From: Brevibacillus migulae
Lineage (GTDB): Bacteria > Bacillota > Bacilli > Brevibacillales > Brevibacillaceae
Assembly: GCF_004521915.1 (NCBI RefSeq)
Contig: NZ_SDKD01000005.1
Location: forward strand, 62,001-126,000
Length of the DNA stretch: 64,000 nucleotides
Direction: 5' to 3'
Under the pieces are notes generated by a model. That model saw only the letters and a list, made by a program, of their open reading frames with translations, made no database searches and was not told the origin of the DNA. The position numbers and the translations under genes are program-made. Every line of letters starts with the position of its first letter. The stretch's first letter is position 1. Positions 8,106-17,150 of the stretch are shown piece by piece.

Positions 8106-8143
8106 GAAAGTAGGCGGATTTATTCTGCCTACTTTTCCCTTTT
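8106..8143 (+). terminator. Intra-operon terminator or attenuator
   Basis: AAAGTAGGC pairs with GCCTACTTT around a loop of about ten bases, followed by TTTTCCCTTTT. Lying between the second and third genes of the cobalamin operon, it probably lowers rather than stops transcription of the downstream genes. Confidence 0.65.
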
Positions 8144-8165
8144 GAAGATGGAAGGAGGCATCAGC

Positions 8166-9689
8166 ATGACGACAATGAAAAGATGGCTAACCGTATTTGC
8201 TGCTTTCCTGGTTATGTGGGCAACAGTTTCCTCACATACGTACGCTGCCTCTTCAGCCCAAATCAATCAGACAGTGGAGCGTACGATTCAATACCTGCAA
8301 CAACGCTATACCGACAAAGGAATGGCGGCGATCGATGACTGGAGCCTGATCGGATTGGCTTTGACCGGCGAACAGATCCCTTCGAAAAAGTGGGGAGAGC
8401 GAGCGGCCTGGCAAGCGGAATGGAAGAAGCGGCTGAATGCGTTGGATGCGCGAAAAACGACGGATTATGCCCGCTTCATCCTTACGCTCATTGCGGCGGG
8501 AGAAGACCCTGCCCAGTTTTCCGGACGCAATTTGGCCGATGAGATTAAGAAAGCACAGTTAACCAATGGGAAATTTGCCGATCAGCTGAATGGACAGGGA
8601 CAAGAGCTGATCAATGCCCATGTGTGGAGCATCATAGCGCTGTACACGGCAGGTGAACAGATTCCACGGGCAAAATTGGCAAAGTCCTGGCTGGTTTCCA
8701 AGCAGCTTCCTGACGGGGGATACCAATACGCGACGGGAGCCAAAACGGGCGGTGTCGACATGACAGCGATGACCTTGCTCGCCTTTCGCGCCTTGGGCAT
8801 GAAAAAAGAAGAGGCACCCGTGCAAAAGGCCCTTGGCTTTCTGCGACGCTCCCAGGACAGTAATGGCGGGTATAAAGAAGGCGGCGTCAGCAACGCGGAA
8901 TCTGCAGCGAATGTGATATCGGCGTTGGTGGCATGGGGAGAACCCCTCGATCATTGGAAAAAAGGCGCTGCCAATCCAGCGGATGCCTTGCTCTCTTTCC
9001 AGCATGCGACAGGTGGGTTTCGTCACACAAAAACGGGCATGAGCAATCAGATCGCGACCGCACAGTCCTTGCTCGCCTTGTCCGATCTCAAGAGAGGCGC
9101 GTCATACCTCACGTATTTGCGTGACCTTAGCGGGAAGCGGAAAACAGCACGATTGCAAGATCTTTCCCCTTCTCACTGGGCTTATGCCGAAATGAATTAC
9201 ATGGTGAAAGAAGGCTACCTGCAGGGGGTAACCTCCACCTATATTCAACCCGAAGCCCGCGTGACACGCGCGCAATTTGCTGCCTTGTTGCTGCGTGTGG
9301 TCGGAGAAGAAGCACAGGGCAAAGGGCAGGGAATGTTCCGCGATGTCGGTCGCACAGATTGGACCGCACCCGTCGTGGAAAAGGCTGCAGCACTCGGTCT
9401 CATGCAAGGAAGCGCCGGTCTGTTCCGACCGCATCAAGGAATCACCCAAGAAGAGATGGCCGTCATCGTCTCACGGGTCGCGAAAAAAATGAACTGGAAT
9501 CGCTCATTTTCCGGTGCGGACACCACAGTAGACTATAAGCAGGTGAGCAGCTGGGCAAAAGCCGGCGTGCAAGATCTGCAAGCCCGTAAATTGTTGGGCG
9601 GAACCGCCACCAAAGCGTTCCATCCAAAAGAAGAAGTAACACGGGCGCAGGCAGCCGTGATCCTGTATCGTTTGGTACATACACGATAA
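8166..9689 (+). CDS. Alpha/alpha-toroid protein with three SLH domains
   Basis: The 507-residue product has a signal peptide (cleavage near residue 27), a helical toroid over about 30-318 (DDWSLIGLALTGEQ, KQLPDGGYQYA, RSQDSNGGYKEGG), and three SLH repeats at about 328-380, 388-440 and 455-505 (SHWAYAEMNYMVKEG with TRAQFAALLLR, then a TRAQAAVILYRL ending). The toroid half is paralogous to the protein at 4743 and corresponds to the N-terminal domain of transcobalamin. The SLH repeats should hold it in the S-layer or wall. Start ATG 8166 follows GGAAGGAGG; upstream TTG 8142 is rejected because it lies before that site. Together with the SLH-anchored DUF4430 protein it could form the two halves of a cobalamin receptor. 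Confidence 0.85.
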   Translation: MTTMKRWLTVFAAFLVMWATVSSHTYAASSAQINQTVERTIQYLQQRYTDKGMAAIDDWSLIGLALTGEQIPSKKWGERAAWQAEWKKRLNALDARKTTDYARFILTLIAAGEDPAQFSGRNLADEIKKAQLTNGKFADQLNGQGQELINAHVWSIIALYTAGEQIPRAKLAKSWLVSKQLPDGGYQYATGAKTGGVDMTAMTLLAFRALGMKKEEAPVQKALGFLRRSQDSNGGYKEGGVSNAESAANVISALVAWGEPLDHWKKGAANPADALLSFQHATGGFRHTKTGMSNQIATAQSLLALSDLKRGASYLTYLRDLSGKRKTARLQDLSPSHWAYAEMNYMVKEGYLQGVTSTYIQPEARVTRAQFAALLLRVVGEEAQGKGQGMFRDVGRTDWTAPVVEKAAALGLMQGSAGLFRPHQGITQEEMAVIVSRVAKKMNWNRSFSGADTTVDYKQVSSWAKAGVQDLQARKLLGGTATKAFHPKEEVTRAQAAVILYRLVHTR

Positions 9690-9703
9690 GAGGTGACGTG
9701 ACA

Positions 9704-10747
9704 ATGAAACGGAAAGAATGGCTGCTGCTCATCGTTGCCTTGCTTGTCTTGACAGGGGCTGTGTTTGGCCTGATCACCTATCGGGGGCAGCAGGAATCCG
9801 CAAAGCAGTCCGAGCAAATGGCACAAGGTTCTCAACCCCAGGCAATGCCGGAAGGTCCTTATGCGCATTTGTGGATCACCCGTGATTTTGGTGCGCAAGT
9901 ATTGCAGCAGCAGACCGTGCCTCTGCAAAACGAAGATACCGTCATGGATGTGCTGAAGCGAAATGGAAAAAACGTGGAGACGGCTTATGGCGGAGGTTTT
10001 GTGACTACCATCAACGGACTCGCCTCCGAGTATAAGCCAGGGGATGGCAATAGCAAGCAAATCGATTGGTTCTACTCGGTTAATGGTGTTTTAGCGGATA
10101 TAGGTGCCGCTGAATATCCCGTAAATACAGGAGATATCATCTGGTGGGATTATCACGATTGGAGCTATGCGGTTTCTACTCCCGCACAGATCGGTGGCTA
10201 TCCGCAGCTGTTCACGGCAGCGCCTGCTGATAGCGGGCAGGATCTGGTCATCATGGCGGCCCAAGGGTATGAGGACCAAGCCAATCAGCTCGCTGCAGCA
10301 CTTTCCAAACAGATGAAAACACCGCCAACCGTAGCGGCTTGGGATGAGCAAAAGCTTCAGGAAGCACACGGATTTCTTCTGATCGGGGACAAATCCACAC
10401 TCGGCACGTCCGCTTTTCTCCAATCGCTCTGGAAGGAAAAAGCGACGATGGGACTTTTCGCTGAGATGAATCAGGAAGGGATTCATCTGTACGACACCCG
10501 TGGGAAGATGACGAGAAGTGTTACGGAAGATGACGCCGGTTTGCTGCTGGCAACTGTTCATCCGCAGCATCGTCTCCCGATCGTGGTGGTCGCCGGCAAT
10601 GGGACAAAAGGGGTCACGCTAGGTGTCGAAAAGCTGTTCACCCAACATGATGATCCCACAGTGCTGAAAGGATACTTTGGCGTGCTGCTGCAAGGAGACA
10701 AGACAATCAGACTGCCGGACCAGCCGGCGGGCGGAGAGCAGCAATGA
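9704..10747 (+). CDS. Membrane-anchored DUF4430 protein
   Basis: The 347-residue product has an N-terminal membrane anchor (residues 6-25, no lipobox cysteine) and a short flexible linker. A DUF4430 domain (about 55-154) follows, with DWFYSVNG at 121-128 and GDIIWWDYHDWS at its end. The C-terminal 190 residues form an alpha/beta domain (DLVIMAAQGYEDQANQLAAAL, then VVVAGNGTKGVTLGVEKLF) that I cannot assign. ATG 9704 is chosen because AGAGGTGA lies seven bases upstream. Its stop overlaps the S-component start (ATGA). Position beside the ECF genes and a membrane anchor suggest it hands ligand to the transporter, or is the docking partner of the free toroid protein; this is inference. Confidence 0.8.
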   Translation: MKRKEWLLLIVALLVLTGAVFGLITYRGQQESAKQSEQMAQGSQPQAMPEGPYAHLWITRDFGAQVLQQQTVPLQNEDTVMDVLKRNGKNVETAYGGGFVTTINGLASEYKPGDGNSKQIDWFYSVNGVLADIGAAEYPVNTGDIIWWDYHDWSYAVSTPAQIGGYPQLFTAAPADSGQDLVIMAAQGYEDQANQLAAALSKQMKTPPTVAAWDEQKLQEAHGFLLIGDKSTLGTSAFLQSLWKEKATMGLFAEMNQEGIHLYDTRGKMTRSVTEDDAGLLLATVHPQHRLPIVVVAGNGTKGVTLGVEKLFTQHDDPTVLKGYFGVLLQGDKTIRLPDQPAGGEQQ

Positions 10748-11403
10748 ATGCGGCGCTTATTCTCGTTGTAGCGCTCCTGATTGTTTTTGTCGTATTGTTT
10801 TTCCTATTTGAAAAAAGCAAAATCGATGAAAAGGCCATCGCGATTATCGCTACCTTAGGTGCTTTGGCTGCAGTGGGGAGAATTCTCTTTGCGGCTTTGC
10901 CCAATGTAAAGCCGACGACCTTTCTGGTCATGGCCAGCGGGTATGTATTCGGCATGCGCGCCGGATTTTTTGTCGGTGTCCTCGCCGCCTTTTTTTCCAA
11001 TTTCTATTTGGGACAGGGGCCGTGGACGCTGTGGCAAATGATTGCCTGGGGGTTGTCGGGCGTGTTCGCGGCGTTACTGCGCAGAATGATGGAGAAAAAC
11101 GACAGTGATCAACCGATGCTTGCGGGCAGGAAGAAGCGGTGGATCTTTATCGGCAGCTGCACTGTATGGGGGTTTTTCTACGGATGGATCATGAATCTTT
11201 GGCATTTTCTCGCGTATGGGACCTATATGACCTGGGGCGGATTTCTCGCGGTCTATGCCGCTAGCTTTAGCTTTGATCTGGCCCATGCGCTCGGCAACTT
11301 TGCCTTTGCCTCACTGTTTGCCACCATCACGGTGAAGACGCTGCAGCGCTATCATCGGAAGCTGCGTGTTTCGCGCTGGACACCGAAGGAGGAGTCTTCC
11401 TGA
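10744..11403 (+). CDS. ECF transporter S component, probably for cobalamin
   Basis: The 219-residue integral membrane protein has about six helices. It carries the block KPTTFLVMASGYVFGMRAG, then FFSNFYLGQGPWTLWQ and MIAWGLSG, characteristic of ECF-transporter substrate-binding (S) components, in particular those placed with cobalamin riboswitches (CbrT-type). S components bind the vitamin and associate with the EcfT/EcfA module. It overlaps the preceding DUF4430 gene by four bases, and the T-component ribosome binding site lies within its last codons, so translation is coupled. Substrate assignment to cobalamin or another corrinoid rests on the riboswitch and the partners, not on residues I can identify. 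Confidence 0.85.
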   Translation: MNAALILVVALLIVFVVLFFLFEKSKIDEKAIAIIATLGALAAVGRILFAALPNVKPTTFLVMASGYVFGMRAGFFVGVLAAFFSNFYLGQGPWTLWQMIAWGLSGVFAALLRRMMEKNDSDQPMLAGRKKRWIFIGSCTVWGFFYGWIMNLWHFLAYGTYMTWGGFLAVYAASFSFDLAHALGNFAFASLFATITVKTLQRYHRKLRVSRWTPKEESS

Positions 11404-11423
11404 TTGCACATAAGCCTTCGAGG

Positions 11424-12290
11424 TTGTTCCATATACATCCTGGTGTCGTCGTGCTTCATCTGTTGATGCATGGCGCCCTCGTTTTTTTGTGGGAAAATCC
11501 GTTGCTGCTCATCGGGCAGATCTTCTTTCTGCTCCTGTGGGCCCGCCAATTGAAGCTGCTTGATCCGTTCCCTGCCATTTTGCGGTACGGCTGGTGGATC
11601 AGCATTGCCTTTTTGTTGGTCAATCCGCTGATGGGCCAAAATGGCGTGACGTTTTTGTGGAAAGGTCCCATCATTCCGGTAATAGGCAGGATGGATCTGA
11701 CACTGGAGGAGCTTGGATACGCCGTGATGGCGATGCTGCGCTTGATCTGCTTGCTGCTTCTGTCCGTCATGTACCAAAGGGGCGTGGATCATGACCGATT
11801 CATGCTGCTATTTACGAAGGTAGCACCGAAATTCGTGCTTACCTCCCTGCTGGCCATTCGTATGGTTCCGTTTCTGAGCAAAGAGCTGCAGCGGATACAG
11901 GAAATCAATCAGCTGCGTGGATTGCGCCCTGCCGCACAGTCGATCCGAGCAAAGCTGATCTATCAGATGAATGTATTTCGGCCTTTGCTGCTGTCGGCAA
12001 TGGAGGGCTCCTGGCAGACGGCGGAAGCGTTATACGCCCGTGGTTTTGGCAGTGGGCCGAGGAGCATATACAAGCAGGAGCATATGAATGCACAGGAACG
12101 GGTCAGCCTTTTCCTACTGCTCCTTTTCTTTACATTTATCGTCGCCGCACGTGTAAACGGGTTCGGTGATTTTGCCTTTTACCCGAGGGTGACCTGGTCA
12201 GACCCGCTGGGGGATGGACTTTTTCTGCTGATCTTATCTGTACTATGGACATTATCCGCCTATGGTTTGACAAGGAGGTCGGAGCATTGA
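11424..12290 (+). CDS. ECF transporter T component (EcfT)
   Basis: This membrane protein of about 288 residues has five or so helices and the cytoplasmic coupling segments of EcfT. The Ala-Arg-Gly-type motifs appear as EINQLRGLRP and AEALYARGFGSG, which contact the ATPases. The start is uncertain: the coordinate given is TTG 11424, which has no spaced ribosome binding site. A perfect AAGGAGGAG ends at 11394, and in-frame candidates there are CTG 11400 or ATT 11403, which would add about seven residues (IAHKPSR). The stop overlaps the ATPase start (TTGA). Together with the S component and fused ATPase it forms a complete dedicated ECF transporter. Confidence 0.85.
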   Translation: MFHIHPGVVVLHLLMHGALVFLWENPLLLIGQIFFLLLWARQLKLLDPFPAILRYGWWISIAFLLVNPLMGQNGVTFLWKGPIIPVIGRMDLTLEELGYAVMAMLRLICLLLLSVMYQRGVDHDRFMLLFTKVAPKFVLTSLLAIRMVPFLSKELQRIQEINQLRGLRPAAQSIRAKLIYQMNVFRPLLLSAMEGSWQTAEALYARGFGSGPRSIYKQEHMNAQERVSLFLLLLFFTFIVAARVNGFGDFAFYPRVTWSDPLGDGLFLLILSVLWTLSAYGLTRRSEH

Positions 12291-13939
12291 CGATGTTTAC
12301 CTGCCAACAATTGACCTATCAATATCCAGCTACCTCGCATCCGGCAATCCTTGACCTCTCTGTGACGATCCGATCTGGCGAATTTGTGCTGATCATCGGC
12401 AAGAGCGGCAGCGGGAAGTCGACATTTTTGCGGGCGCTAAACGGATTGGTGCCCCGCTTTTATGGCGGCAGTATCGCAGGAAACGTCAGCTTTTTCGATC
12501 GACCGTTGGAGCAGCTGACCCACCGCGAGCTAGCTGCGAACATCGGCTTTCTACAGCAGGATCCGGAACGGCAGCTGCTGCTTGAACAGGTCGAAAGGGA
12601 GCTGGCTTTTCATATGGAAAACCTGGAGATTCCACCGGAGCATATGCGCAGCCGCCTTGCGGAAGTCAGCCATTTGTTGGGGCTCGGCCCTTTGCTGTCC
12701 CAAAAAACCTCCCAGCTTAGCGGCGGGGAAAAGCAGAGAGTGGCCCTGGCCAGTGTGCTTGCTACCTATCCACAGGTGCTATTGCTGGATGAACCGACTT
12801 CCCAGCTGGATCCGATCCACGCGGAGGAGGTTCTGCAGACGCTTAGGCGGCTCAACGAAGAGTGGGGAATGACCATTCTGCTAAGTGAGCATCGGTTGGA
12901 TCGCTGCTTTCATCTGGCGGATCGCTTGCTTTTGTTTGAACATGGGAAGATCACTTTTGACGGCACCCCACGGCGTTTTCTGGAAGCTGTTAAAGAGAAT
13001 TTTGCTTGGCAGATGTATGTGCCGCCCATCTCGCGTCATTTTTTGGCGGAGGAGGATACAATCGGAATCCCCATTACGGTCAAGGAAGCGCGGCAAATGA
13101 AGCAATCCTCAGGAAATGAGCAATCCAGCTCCAAAGAAAAGGTACACGACATTCGACCAAGCATCTGGAAGCGTCTGGGCTTTTGGCGCTCCCAAAAAGG
13201 GGAGAATGATCGACAATCCCCTTTAATGGATGTTCGTGACGGATGTGCTGGCTACTCGGGGAGTCCGGATGTGCTGCGGCACATACAGTACGCGATCCAC
13301 GGTGGTGATCGAATCGCGCTTTTCGGTGAAAATGGTGCGGGAAAAAGCACGCTGGCGAAAATGCTTGCGGGTGTCGTAACTCTTCGTAAAGGAGTGCTCC
13401 GCTGGCAGGGTGAGCCTCTTCATCAACCCAACACCGGTGGCGGCCGTATGAGAGTTGGGTATTTATCGCAAAATCCGAATGATTATTTTCTCCACGATAC
13501 TGTTGGGGAAGAGCTTGCGGGGCTGGATCCTGCAGACAGGGAGGAACTGTTAGCGAATCTGGGACTGGCAGAGGTGCTGGATCGTCACCCGCACGATTTG
13601 AGCGGCGGGCAGAAGCAGCGTATGGCACTCGCTATCGTACTAGCGGGTCAACCCCAGCTCCTGCTGTTGGATGAGCCTACGCGCGGTTTGGATCAGGCGG
13701 AGAAGGAAAGGCTCGTGGAGCTGCTCCATTCGCTCCCGGTTGATGCTACCTTATTAATCACGCATGATGTGGAATTTGCCGCACGCTTTGCCAATCGGAT
13801 AACGATTTTGTATCGCGGTCAAATTGTGGCGGATGGTCAACCGGATGAGGTATTTTCGCAATCCTTTTCGTACATGCCGCAAGTATACAAATGGAAGAGA
13901 AGAGCTGGCGTACCCGAAGCGAACAAATCTTCCCTGTGA
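12287..13939 (+). CDS. Fused double ECF ATPase (EcfA1-EcfA2)
   Basis: The 550-residue protein carries two ABC domains. The first has Walker A GKSGSGKST, signature LSGGEKQR and Walker B VLLLDEPTSQLD. The second has GENGAGKST, LSGGQKQR and LLLLDEPTRGLD. A linker of about 60 residues joins them. Both halves keep the lysine and the LSGG, so both look active. TTG 12287, eight bases after AAGGAGG and overlapping the EcfT stop as TTGA, is the best start; ATG 12293 is too far from that site. Fused tandem ATPases are common in dedicated (group I-like) ECF systems and power uptake by the S component at 10744. It is the last gene of the riboswitch operon. Confidence 0.9.
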   Translation: MTMFTCQQLTYQYPATSHPAILDLSVTIRSGEFVLIIGKSGSGKSTFLRALNGLVPRFYGGSIAGNVSFFDRPLEQLTHRELAANIGFLQQDPERQLLLEQVERELAFHMENLEIPPEHMRSRLAEVSHLLGLGPLLSQKTSQLSGGEKQRVALASVLATYPQVLLLDEPTSQLDPIHAEEVLQTLRRLNEEWGMTILLSEHRLDRCFHLADRLLLFEHGKITFDGTPRRFLEAVKENFAWQMYVPPISRHFLAEEDTIGIPITVKEARQMKQSSGNEQSSSKEKVHDIRPSIWKRLGFWRSQKGENDRQSPLMDVRDGCAGYSGSPDVLRHIQYAIHGGDRIALFGENGAGKSTLAKMLAGVVTLRKGVLRWQGEPLHQPNTGGGRMRVGYLSQNPNDYFLHDTVGEELAGLDPADREELLANLGLAEVLDRHPHDLSGGQKQRMALAIVLAGQPQLLLLDEPTRGLDQAEKERLVELLHSLPVDATLLITHDVEFAARFANRITILYRGQIVADGQPDEVFSQSFSYMPQVYKWKRRAGVPEANKSSL

Positions 13940-13965
13940 ACAACAGCTGATTCCCGGTGTATAAT
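13937..13965 (+). promoter_or_regulatory. Sigma-A-type promoter
   Basis: TGAACA and TATAAT are separated by 17 bases. The -35 overlaps the stop codon of the ATPase gene, and the -10 is perfect. It would drive the small membrane-protein gene at 14025. Confidence 0.6.
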
Positions 13966-14024
13966 AGAGGATGGATAAGATTGGATAAGCCGTCGACCGG
14001 CAAATAGAGGAGAGGAATTGTACG

Positions 14025-14213
14025 ATGCAGCAATGGCTCTTTTTTTTCATGAAATTTTTTATTGGGTATTCGCTGATTCGTTCGGTATCTCTGTGTCTAG
14101 GCGTTCTTTATTCCCAGCAATCTTTGACCGCTTGGGATGCCCTGCTCTATTTGGGAATCTTCAGCTATCTGTTGTTTTTTGTCTACGCCCAGATGGGCAA
14201 AACGGAATCCTGA
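14025..14213 (+). CDS. Small membrane protein
   Basis: The 62-residue product begins MQQWLFFFMKFFIGYSLIRS and has two hydrophobic segments (about 4-28 and 40-56) with a short polar end. GAGAGGAATT precedes the ATG, and a well-formed promoter lies 60 bases upstream, which supports it over the overlapping frame at 14018. No family is recognised. It sits just before the spore gene tlp, but a separate short spacer suggests an independent unit. Likely a two-helix inner-membrane protein of unknown role. Confidence 0.6.
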   Translation: MQQWLFFFMKFFIGYSLIRSVSLCLGVLYSQQSLTAWDALLYLGIFSYLLFFVYAQMGKTES

Positions 14214-14284
14214 GCGATACATAAACATGGTGAACCTGGCGCACACTGAAAAGGTATTCTGACATGATAAGGAGTGCGCACAAA

Positions 14285-14500
14285 ATGGCAAAACCTGATG
14301 ACCGTTCCGACAATGTGGACAAACTGCAGGACATGATCGCAGACACAATGGAAAATATCCGTGAGTCTCGCGATTACCTCAAAGCTCACGGAGATCAGAT
14401 GTCTGCGGAGCAGAAAGCGGAAATGCAAGCGAAGAACGAGCGCCGCGAAGAAAGCATTGAAGGGTTCCGCTCTGAGATCAAGGACGAAGCTCATTCGTAG
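14285..14500 (+). CDS. tlp: Small acid-soluble spore protein Tlp
   Basis: The 71-residue product starts MAKPDDRSDNVDKLQ and ends with NERREESIEGFRSEIKDEA, the conserved ends of the Tlp (thioredoxin-like, minor SASP) family. It is short, very hydrophilic and helical, as in that family. ATG 14285 is preferred over ATG 14264, since it gives the conserved N-terminus and AAGGAG lies 11 bases upstream. Tlp proteins accumulate in the forespore core under sigma-G. I did not find a convincing sigma-G promoter. Its presence is direct evidence that the organism forms endospores. Confidence 0.9.
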   Translation: MAKPDDRSDNVDKLQDMIADTMENIRESRDYLKAHGDQMSAEQKAEMQAKNERREESIEGFRSEIKDEAHS

Positions 14501-14523
14501 CCATTTGCTCGATATGGGAACAC

Positions 14524-14552
14524 ACCTGCCAATTACGGGGCAGGTTTTTTTT
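14524..14552 (+). terminator. Rho-independent terminator after tlp
   Basis: ACCTGCC and GGCAGGT form a seven-base stem around an eight-base loop, followed by a T-run. It lies 24 bases after the tlp stop codon. Confidence 0.85.
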
Positions 14553-14652
14553 CGTCCGATATCAGCATCGTTTTGCGCCGATCCGGGAATATCCGTTTTC
14601 CTTTTGATGGGTTATGATGGAAAGTAGGACAGAAGGAAAGGATGGGATCACG

Positions 14653-15579
14653 ATGAAATATCGGAAGCTGGGCAAAACGGGATTGGAAGTGTCTGTGATC
14701 GGTCTCGGTACATGGCAATTTGGCGGGGAATGGGGAAAGGACTTTACCCAACAGGAAGTCGATCAAATCCTGGGGCGTGGTCAGGAGCTGGGGATCAATC
14801 TGATTGATACCGCAGAATGCTACGGGGATCATCTATCGGAGAAACTGATTGGCAATGCGATTCGCGGAAAACGAAGCGAATGGATTCTGGCCACCAAATT
14901 CGGCCATCATTATCACGGGTTCCGGGATCGAACCGATGACTATGGGGCGGGAACTGTGCAAAAGCAGCTGGAGGACTCCTTGCGTGCTTTGCAAACCGAT
15001 TATATCGACCTGTACCAGTTTCATTCGGGGCCAAACGAGGCGTTTGATCAAGACGATTTATGGACGATGCTGCAAAAACAGGTCGAAGCCGGAAAGATTC
15101 GGCATCTGGGCATCTCGATTGCGAAAAACGATAATCTTCATCAGACGGATGCGGCGACCCGCGTAGGGGCAGGTGCGATACAGGTCGTGTACAACCGGCT
15201 GGATCAAACCCCAGATGAGGGCGTTTTCCCATCCTGCCAGCGTCAAAATCTCGGAGTGCTGGCGAGAGTGCCATTGGCTAGCGGTTATTTGTCCGGAAAG
15301 TACAAGCCCGGCGCCGTGTTTGCCGAAAACGATGTACGGAATCGTCATGACCAGGCGCAGACTCTGGAAAAGCTGCAGCGGGTCGCCGAGATCCAGCAAA
15401 CCGAAGTGCCTGAAGGTGTGAATATGGCGCAATGGGCATTGGCCTGGTGTCTGCAGCATCCTGCGGTGACATGCGTGATCCCAGGTTGCAAGGATGTCGC
15501 CCAAGTAGAAGCCAATGCAAAGGCTGCTGATCTCGAGATGGTCCGTGATAATCATCCTTACGCTTTGAACCGTCAATAG
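14653..15579 (+). CDS. Aldo/keto reductase
   Basis: The 308-residue length and motifs fit the aldo/keto reductase superfamily: catalytic tetrad D52 and Y57 (IDTAECYG), K82 (ATKFG) and H124 (YQFHSG), on a TIM barrel. The enzyme would reduce a carbonyl with NADPH in the cytoplasm; the physiological substrate is not evident. ATG 14653 follows AAAGGATGG and gives the usual MKYRKLGKTGLEVS start, so the upstream ATG 14614 is rejected. It stands as a single gene between tlp and mnmA. Confidence 0.9.
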   Translation: MKYRKLGKTGLEVSVIGLGTWQFGGEWGKDFTQQEVDQILGRGQELGINLIDTAECYGDHLSEKLIGNAIRGKRSEWILATKFGHHYHGFRDRTDDYGAGTVQKQLEDSLRALQTDYIDLYQFHSGPNEAFDQDDLWTMLQKQVEAGKIRHLGISIAKNDNLHQTDAATRVGAGAIQVVYNRLDQTPDEGVFPSCQRQNLGVLARVPLASGYLSGKYKPGAVFAENDVRNRHDQAQTLEKLQRVAEIQQTEVPEGVNMAQWALAWCLQHPAVTCVIPGCKDVAQVEANAKAADLEMVRDNHPYALNRQ

Positions 15580-15612
15580 GTTCGCTTCTTTGCTTGAAAC
15601 ATGGTAAGCTAA

Positions 15613-16764
<1,152 letters not shown>

Positions 16765-16790
16765 AGATAAAAAAGGAAGAGGAATTTCAA

Positions 16791-17114
16791 GTGGATCCAA
16801 AAAAGAAATCAAAGATCCTGGTGCTTGCCACTGTAATCATCCCGATCCTGATTGGTCTTTTGGCCTACTATGGCTCGATCAACAGCAATCAGGCACAAGT
16901 GCAAGAAATCAAGGATGCGATTGCAAAAAAAGGCGGTACCGTTACACAATTAATTGTCGTCAATTATGAGGACAGTCCGTTCGAACGCAGCGGAAAAGGA
17001 AACACGATCTACAAAATCATCTACGAAAAAGAGGGCAAAACACTGACGGCTTGGTATCGCGCCCTCAATCAGTCCTCCATCATTCGGGAAGAGCCAGCAT
17101 GGATCTTTGAATAA
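16791..17114 (+). CDS. Small membrane-anchored protein of unknown function
   Basis: The 107-residue product starts at GTG (AAGGAAGAGG eight bases upstream). It has one transmembrane helix (residues 9-26, LVLATVIIPILIGLLAYY) after a basic Lys-rich tip, then an extracytoplasmic domain of about 80 residues with beta-strand character (GGTVTQLIVVNYEDSPF, YKIIYEKEGKTLTAWYRA). It is 26 bases after mnmA, so the two may be co-transcribed. No family is recognised. Confidence 0.65.
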   Translation: MDPKKKSKILVLATVIIPILIGLLAYYGSINSNQAQVQEIKDAIAKKGGTVTQLIVVNYEDSPFERSGKGNTIYKIIYEKEGKTLTAWYRALNQSSIIREEPAWIFE

Positions 17115-17150
17115 CGGGAGTACACGGAGAAAAGCTGGAGGTGAGAGCTT

